The notes: generated by a model from the letters alone, not told the origin. A stretch of DNA of 64,000 nucleotides from Tritrichomonas musculus (GCA_039105265.1 JAPFFF010000006.1:3534001-3598000), one strand, 5' to 3'. Positions 52,608 through 63,261 are shown, counted from the first letter of the stretch. Program-made: numbers and translations.

Positions 52608-54251
52608 ATGCTTATCTTTTATTCTCTCCTTTCCTTCTATTCGATTATTCATAAAGGCGCTGATTTCCAAAAAGGAGATACTGGATCCGTTCAAATATCT
52701 GCAATGACAACCAATAATAATTTATTTCCGATCGACTTAAAATATTTATGCAACAATATTTCATTTATCACAGATTCTTCTCTTGGAGCAAATTTAATAG
52801 GTAAAGAGATTCATACAAAATCATTTGAATTCCAATATGGAAACACCAAAAAGAATGAATTAATGATATGCTCGAAAGAAATCAATAACAAGGAAATTGA
52901 CTATTTAATTCGAAACGATTATCGACTTAATTTCAATATAAACCGCTTTAAAGTTCGAGACAACTACAGCTTTGGTTTATCATTTGGTAAAGACTCGATA
53001 ATATACAACCATTTCAAAATTTATATTCATTACAAGACATCCAACACCACAGGAATGAATATTATCACTGGGCTTACAGGGACATCAGAATCACAAAAGT
53101 CTTCAAATAAAGATAAAATTACATTTACATTTAGTATTCAACTGACTAAAAAAGACACCGAGTTTGACGATACCATATTTGGAACTCTCATTCATCAACT
53201 CTACCTCTTCATTATGATCATAGTCAATATAATACTCATTTTTTTAATAATTTACTTTTCCGTAAAAAGTGACATCGATAGCGATTCAAATGAAAATTCA
53301 GTTGGGATTGACTATGAAGAGAACTTTTGGTACTTTATGCGAGGTGACATTTTCAGAAAACCAAAACGTCTGTCACTTTTGTGTTCGTTGAGCGGTTATG
53401 GCTTTCAATTACTCCTCACTTCACTTTTCACCTCATTTATGACATACAAAAGTGAAAGTTCTCTTATCCACATGTTTTTGTTCTTCATGTTACTCTTCTC
53501 ACTTTTCTCTGGCTTTTTGAGTGTCCGTCTATTCAAAATGTCAGAAGGAAGTGACTGGCGAACGTTAATTTTTTATAACGTATTTTTACTACCAATCGTA
53601 ATTTTTGCCACTTTTTTAATTGGTCACATCACCAACTATGAGATGACCTCATCGACGTGCCTCACATTGAACAACTGCCTAAAAGTGCTCGGCGGTTGTT
53701 CACTTCACATTTTCCTATCGTTAATTGGGTCCATTATTTCGTTGACGATGAAAGTTCCATCGCTTCCATTCAAAGTTAACCTGATCCCGAAGCAGCCTGT
53801 CCGCCAACCGTTTTATTTGAGAGGCCTCACAAAAATTTCAATAGTCGGGCTTTTTGTGTCATTAAATATTGGCATCTCATTCGATGTAATCTTCAGAATG
53901 ATGTACGGAATGAGGTCCGTTTCAGCCGGCCCTTTCTTGGCATTTGAAGTCCTCTTGCTTCTCTTCCTATCGTCCTTCTCAGCTTCATTGGTCTTCCTCT
54001 ACATATGCGTTAAGAGAGAGAGCTACAATTGGTGGTGGAGTAGCTTCTTGGGTCCTGCTTTTTGCGGCGCTGTTTACTTGTTTTTGGCTGTAATTTACTT
54101 CTTCGCGAACAGCCTCGGCGATTTCCTATCGTTCGTTGTCTTCTTGCTGTCAAATGGACTCATCGCTGCTGCTTTCGCCGCTACTGCTGGATTTTGCGGG
54201 TTTTGGTCATGCTTCCTGTTTTTGAGGGTTCTTTATGGGACTTTGGCATGA
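52608..54251 (+). CDS. TM9 superfamily (nonaspanin/EMP70) protein
   Basis: A 547-residue membrane protein with a signal peptide (MLIFYSLLSFYSIIH), a luminal domain of about 180 residues, and a C-terminal block of about nine hydrophobic segments. Family signatures: the segment with DYEENFWYFMRGDIFRKPKR preceding a membrane segment, and later RMMYGMRSVSAGPFLAFEVL and YICVKRESYNWWWSSFLGPA, as in TM9SF proteins (SFxxxExYxWxWRSF-like). TM9 proteins act in the Golgi and endosomes in sorting of membrane proteins, adhesion and phagocytosis. Typical members are about 600-680 residues, so the luminal part is shorter. The tail ends in RVLYGTLA and lacks the usual Lys-x-Asp/Glu Golgi retention signal. 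Confidence 0.9.
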   Translation: MLIFYSLLSFYSIIHKGADFQKGDTGSVQISAMTTNNNLFPIDLKYLCNNISFITDSSLGANLIGKEIHTKSFEFQYGNTKKNELMICSKEINNKEIDYLIRNDYRLNFNINRFKVRDNYSFGLSFGKDSIIYNHFKIYIHYKTSNTTGMNIITGLTGTSESQKSSNKDKITFTFSIQLTKKDTEFDDTIFGTLIHQLYLFIMIIVNIILIFLIIYFSVKSDIDSDSNENSVGIDYEENFWYFMRGDIFRKPKRLSLLCSLSGYGFQLLLTSLFTSFMTYKSESSLIHMFLFFMLLFSLFSGFLSVRLFKMSEGSDWRTLIFYNVFLLPIVIFATFLIGHITNYEMTSSTCLTLNNCLKVLGGCSLHIFLSLIGSIISLTMKVPSLPFKVNLIPKQPVRQPFYLRGLTKISIVGLFVSLNIGISFDVIFRMMYGMRSVSAGPFLAFEVLLLLFLSSFSASLVFLYICVKRESYNWWWSSFLGPAFCGAVYLFLAVIYFFANSLGDFLSFVVFLLSNGLIAAAFAATAGFCGFWSCFLFLRVLYGTLA

Positions 54252-54281
54252 TTAATTAATTTTATTTTATAAAGTGCTTGC

Positions 54282-54370
54282 AAAAAAGATAATCCACCTC
54301 TTATCAAAAGTTTAACTTTTTGAAAACATTTCAATGAAAACTCGTTGCTAAGTGGATTATCGTTTTTGAA
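54282..54370. repeat. Hairpin repeat 1 (AAAAAAGATAATCCAC)
   Basis: AAAAAAGATAATCCAC at 54,285 pairs with GTGGATTATCGTTTTT at about 54,353. It lies 30 bases after the TM9 stop codon, so it would be in the 3' untranslated or termination region. Confidence 0.6.
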
Positions 54371-54508
54371 ACCACTTTAATACATTTTTAATCAATTTCT
54401 TTTTCACTTTTTTTTTTTTTTTTAATGATCAAATATTGATGAAATTTATATATATATATAAAATTAATTCTATACAACATGAAATTGTCTCTTTGCTTTT
54501 TTATTAAT

Positions 54509-54619
54509 GCTAAACTTTGTTTTTTAATTTACGCGTGTAAAATAACGGTTTCTAAGAATATATTTCAAATATTGAATAATTTATTTTTTACACGTGAAAA
54601 TTAAAAAAACAAAGTTTAC
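54509..54619. repeat. Hairpin repeat 2 (AAACTTTGTTTTTTAATTT)
   Basis: Left arm AAACTTTGTTTTTTAATTTA, followed by CGCGTGTAAAATAA; the right arm TTATTTTTTACACGTG AAAATTAAAAAAACAAAGTT mirrors it over about 36 bases with a 35-base loop. The high identity of the arms points to a recent inverted duplication or small MITE. Confidence 0.65.
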
Positions 54620-54708
54620 TTTTGAATAAACTAAGTCATATAAATTACCAATGATCACTTTTTAGAATTGGGGCACTGACAACCAAGTATTGTAAATACT
54701 AAACTGAT

Positions 54709-54812
54709 AGTCATTTTTGCAGACAACTCAATTTTTCTGAATATTATTTTGAAATAAATAATTATTAGTTTTCAATGATGAATTGAGAATTGAGTTATAT
54801 GTAAAAATGACT
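54709..54812. repeat. Hairpin repeat 3 (TAGTCATTTTTGCAGACAAC)
   Basis: The left arm TAGTCATTTTTGCAG..ACTCAATTTTT pairs with AATTGAGTTATATGTAAAAA TGACTA on the right; several mismatches show it is older than the neighbouring hairpins. Confidence 0.55.
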
Positions 54813-54964
54813 ACCAATTTAAATATTTAAAAATTTGTATATCTTTTTATGTATTAATAATTATTAAATAAAATTTTGATAGTATATTCTAGTGCACCTA
54901 TTTTTTTATATATTCATTTTTTATATGTTATAAAATATTATTATTGTATATCATGGATAAAATT

Positions 54965-55050
54965 AAACTTAAATCAAAAACGATAAGACACCCATGGTGA
55001 AATTTTATTCAATTTTGACCAGAAATGTCTTATCGTTTATGATTCAAGTT
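54965..55050. repeat. Hairpin repeat 4 (AAACTTAAATCAAAAACGAT)
   Basis: AAACTTAAATCAAAAACGAT followed by AAGACA pairs with TGTCTTATCGTTTATGATTC followed by AAGTTT, 26 bases with few mismatches, with a roughly 36-base loop. Again a small inverted repeat without coding potential. Confidence 0.6.
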
Positions 55051-55290
55051 TATCAAGATTAGAAAAAAAAAAAAAAAAAAAAAAAGTTGCCTTATTTTTT
55101 CTAAAAAGATCTTCCAAATCAATCTTTGCAGGTTAGAAACACGTTTCTATTAATCTGAGTCTTTAAATCCTTAAATTGGCTGAAAAAATACAATTACAAA
55201 AAACCATCAAAGACGGTAAGTCACATCACATGAATACCTCTTGTCAAAAAGTTATTTTTTTTTTTTTTTTTTTTTTTGTATTTTTTTGTA

Positions 55291-55575
55291 CAGTATAGTA
55301 AAAAAATATGAAAACGTAAAAATATTATTCAAAAAGTTGGAAAACAAGCTTTTTCATAATAAACACTCAATTTTTTTGAGTAAATATTGTTTTATCGTCA
55401 TTTGAAAAAGTAGCTTTTCCAGCTTTTTGAATTTTACGAAAAAGTTCGAAAATCCATTTTTTCAAATGACGATAAAAAGAATTAGCCAAGCAAATTTGGC
55501 CTTATTTCTTTGAAAAAGTGTATTTTCCAACTTTTTTAGTATTTTTTGACGATTTCATATTTTTTTACTATACTG
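55291..55575. mobile_element. 285-bp mariner-type MITE with TA target site
   Basis: Both ends read CAGTATAGTAAAAAAATATG, and a TA dinucleotide flanks each end (55,289-55,290 and 55,576-55,577). Tc1/mariner elements start CAGT and duplicate TA. The inside is a second nested inverted repeat (CGTCATTTGAAAAA against TTTTTTCAAATGACG). No coding capacity, so it is a deletion derivative or MITE. Confidence 0.75.
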
Positions 55576-55577
55576 TA

Positions 55578-56028
55578 TTCAATTTTGAAATAAATTCAAT
55601 TATAGCGATATATTTTCAAAAATTATATTTTGTAAAATATCAATTGAATTTGAAAAAGATAATCTTTGAATTTGTAAATGTTAATTATCAAATTTTTAAA
55701 TTAAATTGAATGGATTATTTAATCTCTCTCGAAAACGATCGAAACTTTTTCACAATAATATGGAAATCAGTTTTTTTATTTTGGCCTTTTTTATTCACCT
55801 TATGCGATTATTTTTTCAATAGATTATTATATTCATCCCAATAAGTTTTGATAGGAAACAAATTCAAAAATGGTTTAATACACTTTTATTCCAAGAAAGA
55901 GTTGTTTTTCTTTTTTTTAAAAAGTTACGGTTTCTATCAAAACTTTATGGCAGCTATAAGGAGATATCTTAATAAAATTTGACCTTGAATTGGCCTTGAA
56001 TTGACCTTTTAATATAAGCAAAATTTTA
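55578..56028. other. AT-rich spacer left of the TTAA element
   Basis: No gene or repeat identified. Confidence 0.45.
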
Positions 56029-56479
56029 TTAAGGGGGGAGTATACTGAGCTTTATCAAGACACAAACGTATTTTCATGATACATTACTCTAATAAAATAG
56101 GTAAATATTTTTTTATTAACTATTTAATTTATTTAATATATAATATATTCCATTACAATCAAGATAAAATCAATTTTTTAATTTTTTAATTTTTCAATTT
56201 AAATTTATCGTATTATTCAGAAAAACTAATTTGATAAAAAAAAGAAAAATTATCTCTTTGTTAACAAATTTCAGCCATTTTCAACAATTCTTATATTATT
56301 TTTGCTATTCTTGGTTATACGCATAGCATTAATATAATAGCAATAAAGAAAAATGGCATACTAGTCTAATCTTACTCATATAAATTTTTTATATCTACGA
56401 GTTCTTGCAAATAAGTGATTGTATTAGTACTGTTCAGTTATATTGTCATTATATATATTCTTAGCTAACACTTATTATT

Positions 56480-56930
56480 TTTTCATCGTTTGAAAAATTC
56501 AATTGCAAATAATCTTTTTTATTTCTTTGAATTTCAACATACCAGTAATTAAAATAGCACCAATCAATGATATTATTTATCACAAGTATTCTTTATTTAA
56601 TAATCATTCATTTTTTCGTCGTTTGAAAAATTCAATTGCAAATAATTTTTTTTATTTCTTTGAATTTCAACATACCAGTAATTAAAATAGCACCAATCAA
56701 CGATATTATTTATCACAAGTATTCTTTATTTAATAATCATTCATTTTTTCGTTGTTTGAAAAATTCAATTGCAAATAATTTTTTTTATTTCTTTGAATTT
56801 CAACATACCAGTAATTAAAATAGCACCAATCAACGATATTATTTATCACAAGTATTCTTTATTTAATAATCATTCATTTTTTCGTCGTTTGAAAAATTCA
56901 ATTGCAAATAGTATTTTTTAATTCCTATGA
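56480..56930. repeat. 133-bp tandem repeat in the left subterminal region of the TTAA element
   Basis: The word CGTTTGAAAAATTCAATTGC or its variant recurs at 133-bp spacing (about 56,486, 56,619, 56,752, 56,885): three full units and a partial. Units are almost identical, and the whole lies 450-900 bp from the left end. Such subterminal repeats often serve as transposase binding or structural sites. Confidence 0.85.
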
Positions 56931-57110
56931 ATTCCAATAAATAAACAATCAAATTAGTATTATTTGGTTTTGTCATCACAAATATTCTTAGCCAACATTT
57001 ATTCATTTTTACATCCTATGAAAATTCAATCATACTTAAAATTCAAATCCAAAAATAATTAATTATTAATAATTAGATGTTTATTAACTATTCACCATTA
57101 AAATGAATGT

Positions 57111-58458
57111 TTATTTTTTTTCATTATAGTCACCTGGCGGTTCTTTACATCGTTCTCTTTCTTTGATTCTATTTAGATTTTTCTTGTCCATTTCTTTTCT
57201 TGACTTTTTGCGCGTATTGTTTTGATTTCTTGCTATTTCATCATTTCTTATTTCATCAAGTGCTGCTGGTGAAATGGCATTTGGACAAATCTTTTCAATT
57301 AGATGAGTTTCGAATAATGGATCGTTTTTTTTTCCAACAGCAATAGCAACTCGTGCTTCGTTGCTTACAGAAAATACTTTATTTTTGGGAGCATAAATTC
57401 GCATAGAAGCATTTAACGATTCGTTATCTTGGGTTCTTTTTTTCCCAGTTTTTCTTACGAGTTTTACGGTTTTTTTTAAAAAGTCAATTAATAAATTTTT
57501 CAAACTCAAATCATTTTTTCCTTCTTCCCATTCCCAGAATTCATTTCCTTCTTTCCTTGGTTTTCTTGGCCTTCCGCGTCCTCTATATTTTTTTAAATCA
57601 GAGGGGTGAGTGCAATTATCATGAACACCTAATACATGGTCTGTTGTATTAGTCCACATTTGTTCTTTTTTTTCTTTATCATCGACGTTGAAGACTATAA
57701 ACTTGAACCAGATGATGATTTTGGATATCAAGGTTGAAAATAATTCAAAACAAGCCTTTATTGTTTTTCTACCTGGCTGCTTTTTCTTAGCCATTTCTCT
57801 TGATGCATTCTCGAAAAATGTGTTTGCTTTGCGTTTCAATTGCTGAATTCCATGACCTGGATCGATTGTTTCTTTTATTTTAATGTGATTATTTTTTTCA
57901 AGTAATCGATGAGTCTTATTGTCATCATCATGGACAAATTCAACTTCTTTATTTTTTAAATCATCTCCGATTTTATTAAAAATTCTTTGAAGTCCTTCGG
58001 TTTCCATATTGTTGGATTTACCATCGTAATTTCCAACAAATGAACTTTTCGACTTTGTCAATGTTTGGAAATCAACCACTTTTTTTTTGATTCAAATCAA
58101 ATAAAGTAACGGTTCCTGCAGAACCGCAAACTTTATGATTCCATGAACAATCACAAGAAACAGTAGAGTTAGGTTTTATTTGTTTTGCATATTTATGGCA
58201 TTCATCAGATACCATGTCGGTTACTTTTTCTACAATTTTCTTTTGTCGCTGATAAAATGTTCTTTTACATGGTGTTAAACAGTTGTAACGATTGGCTTGA
58301 TGCTTTGTTCCTTCATAACCTTGTCCATTTAAAAGTGCTGAAATAACCATCATATCTGTGTTTACCTTTTGAACTGGTTCATTACATGTTTTTGATTGCT
58401 TTTTAGGTAATTTTGCAATATTTTGGCAATGAATCTTCTGCTTTGATTTAGGTGCCAT
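57111..58458 (-). pseudogene. DDE transposase of the TTAA element, split by one frameshift
   Basis: The gene is read on the minus strand in two overlapping frames: MAPKSKQKIHCQ to DLNQKKSG (58,458-58,072) and VVDFQTLTKSK to GDYNEKK (58,079-57,111). The change falls in a run of nine A (plus-strand T run 58,080-58,088); with eight A the two parts would be continuous, and the relic at 30 kb supports continuity (DNKHNKVVAYE against DLNQKK + VVDFQ). Catalytic candidates: Asp in DCSWNHK, Asp in HDDDNKTH, and Glu in DNESLNAS. A basic AT-hook-like RGRGRPRKPRK lies between the second Asp and the Glu. Alternatively the run is a sequencing error or a slippage site. I used ATG 58,458; an upstream ATG at 58,497 is also in frame. 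Confidence 0.8.
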
Positions 58459-58579
58459 TTTAAAAAATGATATGAAGTTTGTTTTAATTCTTCTCATATG
58501 ATTAAAACGTTTGCTTTTAAAAACTAACGATCATTTTCAATAGAAAATAAGTAATTTGTAAATAACGACAAAAATCGAT

Positions 58580-58740
58580 AGAAAAAAACGAACACTCATA
58601 GAAATAAACGAACACTCATAGAAATAAACGAACACTCATAGAAATAAACGAACACTCGTAGAAATAAACGAACATTCATAGGAATAAAAGAAAAATCACC
58701 TAAACAAACGAACAATCACATAAAAAACGTATACACATAG
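58580..58740. repeat. 20-bp tandem repeat in the right subterminal region of the TTAA element
   Basis: CGAACACTCATAGAAATAAA repeats at exact 20-bp spacing from about 58,590 (five clear copies) and then degenerates (CGAACATTCATAGG, CGAACAATCACATA). It lies just upstream of the transposase start and may be regulatory or a transposase binding array. Confidence 0.85.
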
Positions 58741-58744
58741 AAAT

Positions 58745-59842
58745 TAACAAACTATTACAGAAATAAGTGATTTTTAATGGAAAAAAATGTAATTTTTATA
58801 TTTATTTTTAGAATTTTCAGAAATATAAACGTATTTCATTGAAAATTAACGTATTTCTTAAGAAATAAAGTATACCACTTCTCTCAAATTTTTAAAAATC
58901 TTTTTTTGTTTATATTCGCATTTAAAATATTTAAAATATCGCATCTTATACCAAAAAATCTAAAGATGTTGTATGATTTTTATTTTCTTTTAAAATTGTT
59001 GCTATTTTGCAAAAATTATGAATCAATATTCCAGCACATGATCGTATTCCATTTTTTTAACATATCTCAACATTGTTTTTTTGTATATCAATCATGAAAT
59101 AATATGTATCAAGCACGAGCTTTGAACTCAAATATTGGGAGACTACATATGATTTTAAAAAAACGTCATTTTTCTATATAAAATCAAGTGTTTTCTAAAC
59201 CTATCAGACGAATCAATTATTAACAAATTTAGCTTTAAATAACACAAATAATAACTTCAGATGATATTTAAAAAACTAATGTTGAGATATTATTATTTTC
59301 TTTTTTTTATATACAATAATTTGATGTATTTTATGATGAAGGAATTTTTTAAACTTTAACTTCTTTATTTATGGATAAAATTAAAAAATATTCAAAATAC
59401 TTATTTTTCTGATGATATAAATTCAATATTTTGCAGAAAAATATGATTGCATTATGAATGAAGAGAATCGACATTATTATTATTTCATAAAAAAAAAAAG
59501 AAAAATTCTTAAAAATTCCATGCAATATTATTTAATATAATAAATTATCATAAAATACTACTTTTAAAATCATTTTTATTAATGAATAATACAAAATTCA
59601 AGCATTTTTTTATCAACAAAAAATTGAATAAAAATTTACAGAAAAAATTCAATATATTCATTGATTTTTTTTCTTAATATTATTCAAAATTTGAAATAAG
59701 TCAAAAAATGAAAATATCTTATTATATTATAAATATTTTTATAAATTATTAGATTTAAACTGTAATAGAAAAATAATATAAAATTATAATTCAATATTAA
59801 TTTCTAATTTTATTCAGATAACGAAAAAATTGGTAAAATACT
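58745..59842. other. AT-rich right part of the TTAA element
   Basis: No second gene. The 63-codon plus frame at 58,906-59,097 is hydrophobic and low complexity and is not considered real. Confidence 0.5.
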
Positions 59843-59852
59843 CCCCCCTTAA

Positions 59853-60453
59853 AATGCTTCTTCAAATTTGCCATAAGTTCGATTTACTGTTTATAGCCTT
59901 TCTAGAATTATAAATACTTATTAGAATAACAGCATATAAGATAAAATCCTTGAAAATTTATGTTATGGGCTATATTTCATACGTTCTTAATGCTCTCTGC
60001 CTTATATATTTGATTTTTTTTTTTGAGTAATTTTTTTTTTTCAATATTTTTTAATTTTTAAATTTTTTCAAATATATTTATCTTATTTTTTTCTTGTGAT
60101 TAGGAGTTTATAAAATATATTTGTAATATATACTGCAAAGAAATTCATAATTATTTGGAATTATAGTTTGTTACTTTATTATTCCTGATATATAAATTGT
60201 TCAAAATTGAGAAATTTATTTATATTATTTTTTCAAAGTTTGAACAGCCAAGTTCATTCAAAATCTCTATCAAATTTTTTTGGGATGACTATAGTTTTTT
60301 TGTTAACTAATTTGTTCGTTATGGTTGATAGAAAATTTATATTGAGAGAAAACGTTCAATTTTCTGAGAATAAAAACGATAATTTCAAAAAATCATTCAA
60401 TTTCTGCCGATATAATATATAGCGTTTATGAACAGAAAAAACCTTCTAATTAA
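59853..60453. other. Spacer upstream of the second Myb gene
   Basis: AT-rich. A 71-codon plus frame (60,207-60,422) reads FFGMTIVFLLTNLFVMVDRK-like sequence but has no family motif, and may be chance. No element seen. Confidence 0.4.
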
Positions 60454-61893
60454 ATGAAGACATCTATTACCAATGCGAGTGTTAATGAATCTTCACCAGT
60501 TCCTCCATTAGCCCAACCAATCCATTTTAATTCACAATCTAATTTCAAACAAATCAACTCCTTTCGCGACAATAATGTACAAAATCAATTTAATAACAAT
60601 TCAAATCCAGGTTTCGAATACTTGCCTCCACCAGAAATAATCGCCAATCCAAACAATCCTAATTACAACATAATATTAAGTCCAACAGCCAAAAATCCAA
60701 CATTTATAAACGTTCCATACATCATACAGCCTCAATTAAACAATCCTATTAACCCGCCACCGCCGCCAGCAGCGAATGCATTACAATATAATAATCTTGG
60801 AAATGTAAAAATGTCTCGTTCGAAGTTTACTCCTCAAGAAGATGCCACACTCAAGGAGCTGGTTGCAAAATACGGATCAACAAAGTGGAGCGAAATCGCT
60901 ATGAAGCTCCCAAATCGAACTGGTCGTCAATGTCGAGAAAGATGGAAAAATTATTTGGCTCCAGGTATTCAAAACGGTCCCTGGAGCCAAGAAGAAGATG
61001 CTTTATTAGTTCAAAAAGTTAAAGAATTAGGAACAATGTGGTCAAAAATGGTTCAATTTTTCCCTGGTAGAACCGATGTCAATTTGAAAAACCGTTGGGT
61101 CACTCTTAGGTACAAAAAGAACAATGGAAATAATAGCAATAACAATGAAGATGATGAAAGTGAAAATGGTAAATTAAATTACAGAAGGAATCATGGTCAT
61201 ATTCATGAAAATAATGAAATTGAAGGTAATGATGAAAATGATGATGAAGAAAACAATAACAACAATCCTGTGATTGTGAATAATATCGTTAGTAGTGACA
61301 ATAACAATGCTGTTGTGCCAGTATATCCTAATTTTGTTAGTTATACTCCATATTATAATTATCCAACTATCCAAATAGCACCTCCTCCACCACCACCGCC
61401 ACCTCCTCCGACATTTAATGCTTATTATGCTACTCCTGATCAAATTGAATATAGGCCACCTGCAATGGAATTTTATTTTGGAGATCCAATTACTATCAAA
61501 GAATCAAGCGATTTTGACAGAAATAGAATAAGAGGAAGCTATACTGATATAGGAACAGAAACAGATGCAGAAACTAATGGAAATCATGTAAATTTTAAAA
61601 ATGGTAACTCTTCTGATCGTTTTTTTAAAAATAATAAGCAATCCCCGCTAGAACCATCGATCATTTTAAGTCAACCGAGGTGGCTTTTAAATCATAAATC
61701 TAATGATGCTTCATTTGAGGATAATGGTAACACGGCTAATTCAAATGATCAAAACGATAATGTAAATTCGGAAAAAAAAAGTGAGGTTTCGAAAATTAAA
61801 TTAAACTCGTCTTCTTTTCAGCAGAGCTCTCAAACCCATGATCGGCTTGAGGTGCCACTTCTAGTTGCAATGCCTCTCGGAACCTCAAGTTAA
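60454..61893 (+). CDS. Two-repeat Myb transcription-factor-like protein with long disordered arms
   Basis: A 479-residue protein. The N-terminal 118 residues are Asn/Pro-rich and disordered. The Myb repeats are at about 122-170 (KFTPQEDATLKELV...WSEIAMKLPNRTGRQCRERW) and 174-222 (PWSQEEDALLVQKVKELGTM W...FPGRTDVNLKNRW). After them follow an Asn/Glu-rich acidic part with NNNEDDESENG, a poly-Pro run (about residues 310-320), and a Ser/Asn-rich tail. The repeats resemble those of the Myb gene at 44,893 but have complete Trp/Phe positions and a longer linker. The protein is probably a promoter-binding regulator. Confidence 0.9.
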   Translation: MKTSITNASVNESSPVPPLAQPIHFNSQSNFKQINSFRDNNVQNQFNNNSNPGFEYLPPPEIIANPNNPNYNIILSPTAKNPTFINVPYIIQPQLNNPINPPPPPAANALQYNNLGNVKMSRSKFTPQEDATLKELVAKYGSTKWSEIAMKLPNRTGRQCRERWKNYLAPGIQNGPWSQEEDALLVQKVKELGTMWSKMVQFFPGRTDVNLKNRWVTLRYKKNNGNNSNNNEDDESENGKLNYRRNHGHIHENNEIEGNDENDDEENNNNNPVIVNNIVSSDNNNAVVPVYPNFVSYTPYYNYPTIQIAPPPPPPPPPPTFNAYYATPDQIEYRPPAMEFYFGDPITIKESSDFDRNRIRGSYTDIGTETDAETNGNHVNFKNGNSSDRFFKNNKQSPLEPSIILSQPRWLLNHKSNDASFEDNGNTANSNDQNDNVNSEKKSEVSKIKLNSSSFQQSSQTHDRLEVPLLVAMPLGTSS

Positions 61894-62169
61894 TTCGTTG
61901 AGTTCAGGGTTGGGTTTGTAAATCATCTCTGTAACTTTACCTTTCTTCATCAAATAGTTAGTGTTATAAATATTTTGCCTTTTCTAAAGAATAGCTGTTT
62001 TTATAACAAAAATTTTTATAATCTTTTATTACCTTTTTGTATAAAATCAAAAAAATATGAATTTTTTATTCAACAAAATAATTAATATTTCTATCATGTT
62101 CGATATTTAATCAATACATGTAAAAAAATAAATAAGAATTTTATTTAATATAATTTACAAAAGCATATT

Positions 62170-63261
62170 TTAACGTGGGGTTTCCATCTCTTCTAGTTCT
62201 TTCTTGAGTGCTTTAACTTTCATCTCAGCAAGATGAACTCTTCTCTCTTCGTTTCTAATTACTTTAGATAATTCATAAAGTTGTGCTTTCTTATCAATAT
62301 AATCGCTAACATCTGGAACACGGTATTCTGACTTCTTCGAAACGATATCTTCATTACTAACTCTGAGTTTTTGATGATCATCTTCAACCTGTTCAGCTTC
62401 CCTAGCATATTTTTGTATTGCTTTTTGCTTTTGTTCAATTCCTAATTCCATAATTCTGCATTGCTTTTCTTCTTCTGCAAGTAAATTTCTAGCAGAATTT
62501 AATCTGGAAACAACTGAACTTGATATTTTTTGAAGATATGCGAGATCCTGGGAAAGTTTATTAATTTCAACTTGATGACCTTCATGATCAATTTTTAATT
62601 GATCATAATCAACTTGTTGAAGCTTTTCACCAAGTTCAATCTTTTGTTGAAGACGTGCTTTTGTTCTTGCAATCTGTGATTTCATTGAGTCCCTTTTAAG
62701 ACGAAGTTTTCCAATTTTTGTGTCTTTTGACTTTATAGTATCATCATACCATTTTAGCAATTTTTCACCAATAATATGGCCTGATCTTTCATCTCTACCT
62801 TCTTCAATAATTTCACGCTGAAATTGGCTAATTTCTTTGTCGATTTCTTTTTCACGGATTCCAATTTGAACTTGTCTCGCTTTTATTTCGGCAATTTGGT
62901 TTGAACTAGTTCTTTCTTCATTTTTAATATCAGCTTCAATTTGTTCAATAACTTGCGTTGCCATTTCGAGTTTTCTATTTGTTGGAAATTGTGGAACTTT
63001 GCCATGTTTTCTAAATCTCGTCCTTCCACGTGGTCCATTATCAACCATTGCGCCCTGTGGAAACAAATCTTTATTTTTTCTCTTTGCATATTCAAGGAAT
63101 AGTGCGTTTTCTTGTTTCATTTGTTCAATTCTTTGTAGCATATTTTCAAGATTCTCTGGGGTAGGAGTGAAATCGTCTCTTTCAGCTCCTCCTGATATTG
63201 TCGAGCTTTCATGAGATGATGTATATGTTCCAAATTGTGAAGAAGATACAACCGAAGACAT
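62170..63261 (-). CDS. CFAP263: CCDC113/CFAP263-like flagellar coiled-coil protein
   Basis: A 363-residue protein, mostly coiled coil from residue 98 to the end, about the length of human CCDC113 (377). Diagnostic segments of the DUF4201 domain: EKLLKWYDDTIKSKDTKIGK then LRLKRDSMK (166-194), matching the family's K-x-K-D-x-x-I-x-K-L-R-L-K, and ELGEKLQQVDYDQLKIDHEG (209-228), the very conserved G-E-x-L-x-x-V-D-F-x-Q-L-K-I-E block. CCDC113 with CCDC96 forms part of the base of the nexin-dynein and radial-spoke region of motile axonemes. The N-terminus is Ser-rich and disordered. The gene is divergent from the one at 63,650. Confidence 0.85.
   Translation of the reverse strand: MSSVVSSSQFGTYTSSHESSTISGGAERDDFTPTPENLENMLQRIEQMKQENALFLEYAKRKNKDLFPQGAMVDNGPRGRTRFRKHGKVPQFPTNRKLEMATQVIEQIEADIKNEERTSSNQIAEIKARQVQIGIREKEIDKEISQFQREIIEEGRDERSGHIIGEKLLKWYDDTIKSKDTKIGKLRLKRDSMKSQIARTKARLQQKIELGEKLQQVDYDQLKIDHEGHQVEINKLSQDLAYLQKISSSVVSRLNSARNLLAEEEKQCRIMELGIEQKQKAIQKYAREAEQVEDDHQKLRVSNEDIVSKKSEYRVPDVSDYIDKKAQLYELSKVIRNEERRVHLAEMKVKALKKELEEMETPR

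Larger units (their letters stand above)
56033..59848. mobile_element. 3.8-kb DNA transposon with TTAA target duplication (Kolobok-like)
   Basis: The left end reads GGGGGGAGTATACTGAG and the right end in reverse complement GGGGGGAGTATTTTACC; the terminal inverted repeat is 11 bp (GGGGGGAGTAT). TTAA flanks both ends (56,029-56,032 and 59,849-59,852). TTAA duplications are characteristic of the Kolobok and piggyBac superfamilies. The transposase inside has a DDE core of the kind I associate with Kolobok/Mutator-like elements and not the piggyBac fold, so Kolobok-like is preferred. Tandem repeats flank the gene on both sides, in the subterminal regions. Confidence 0.8.

Noticed and set aside
56503-56818. 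Two nearly identical 60-codon plus frames
   Set aside because: They are the same frame in successive 133-bp tandem repeat units, with no protein-like features beyond Phe/Ile/Asn composition.
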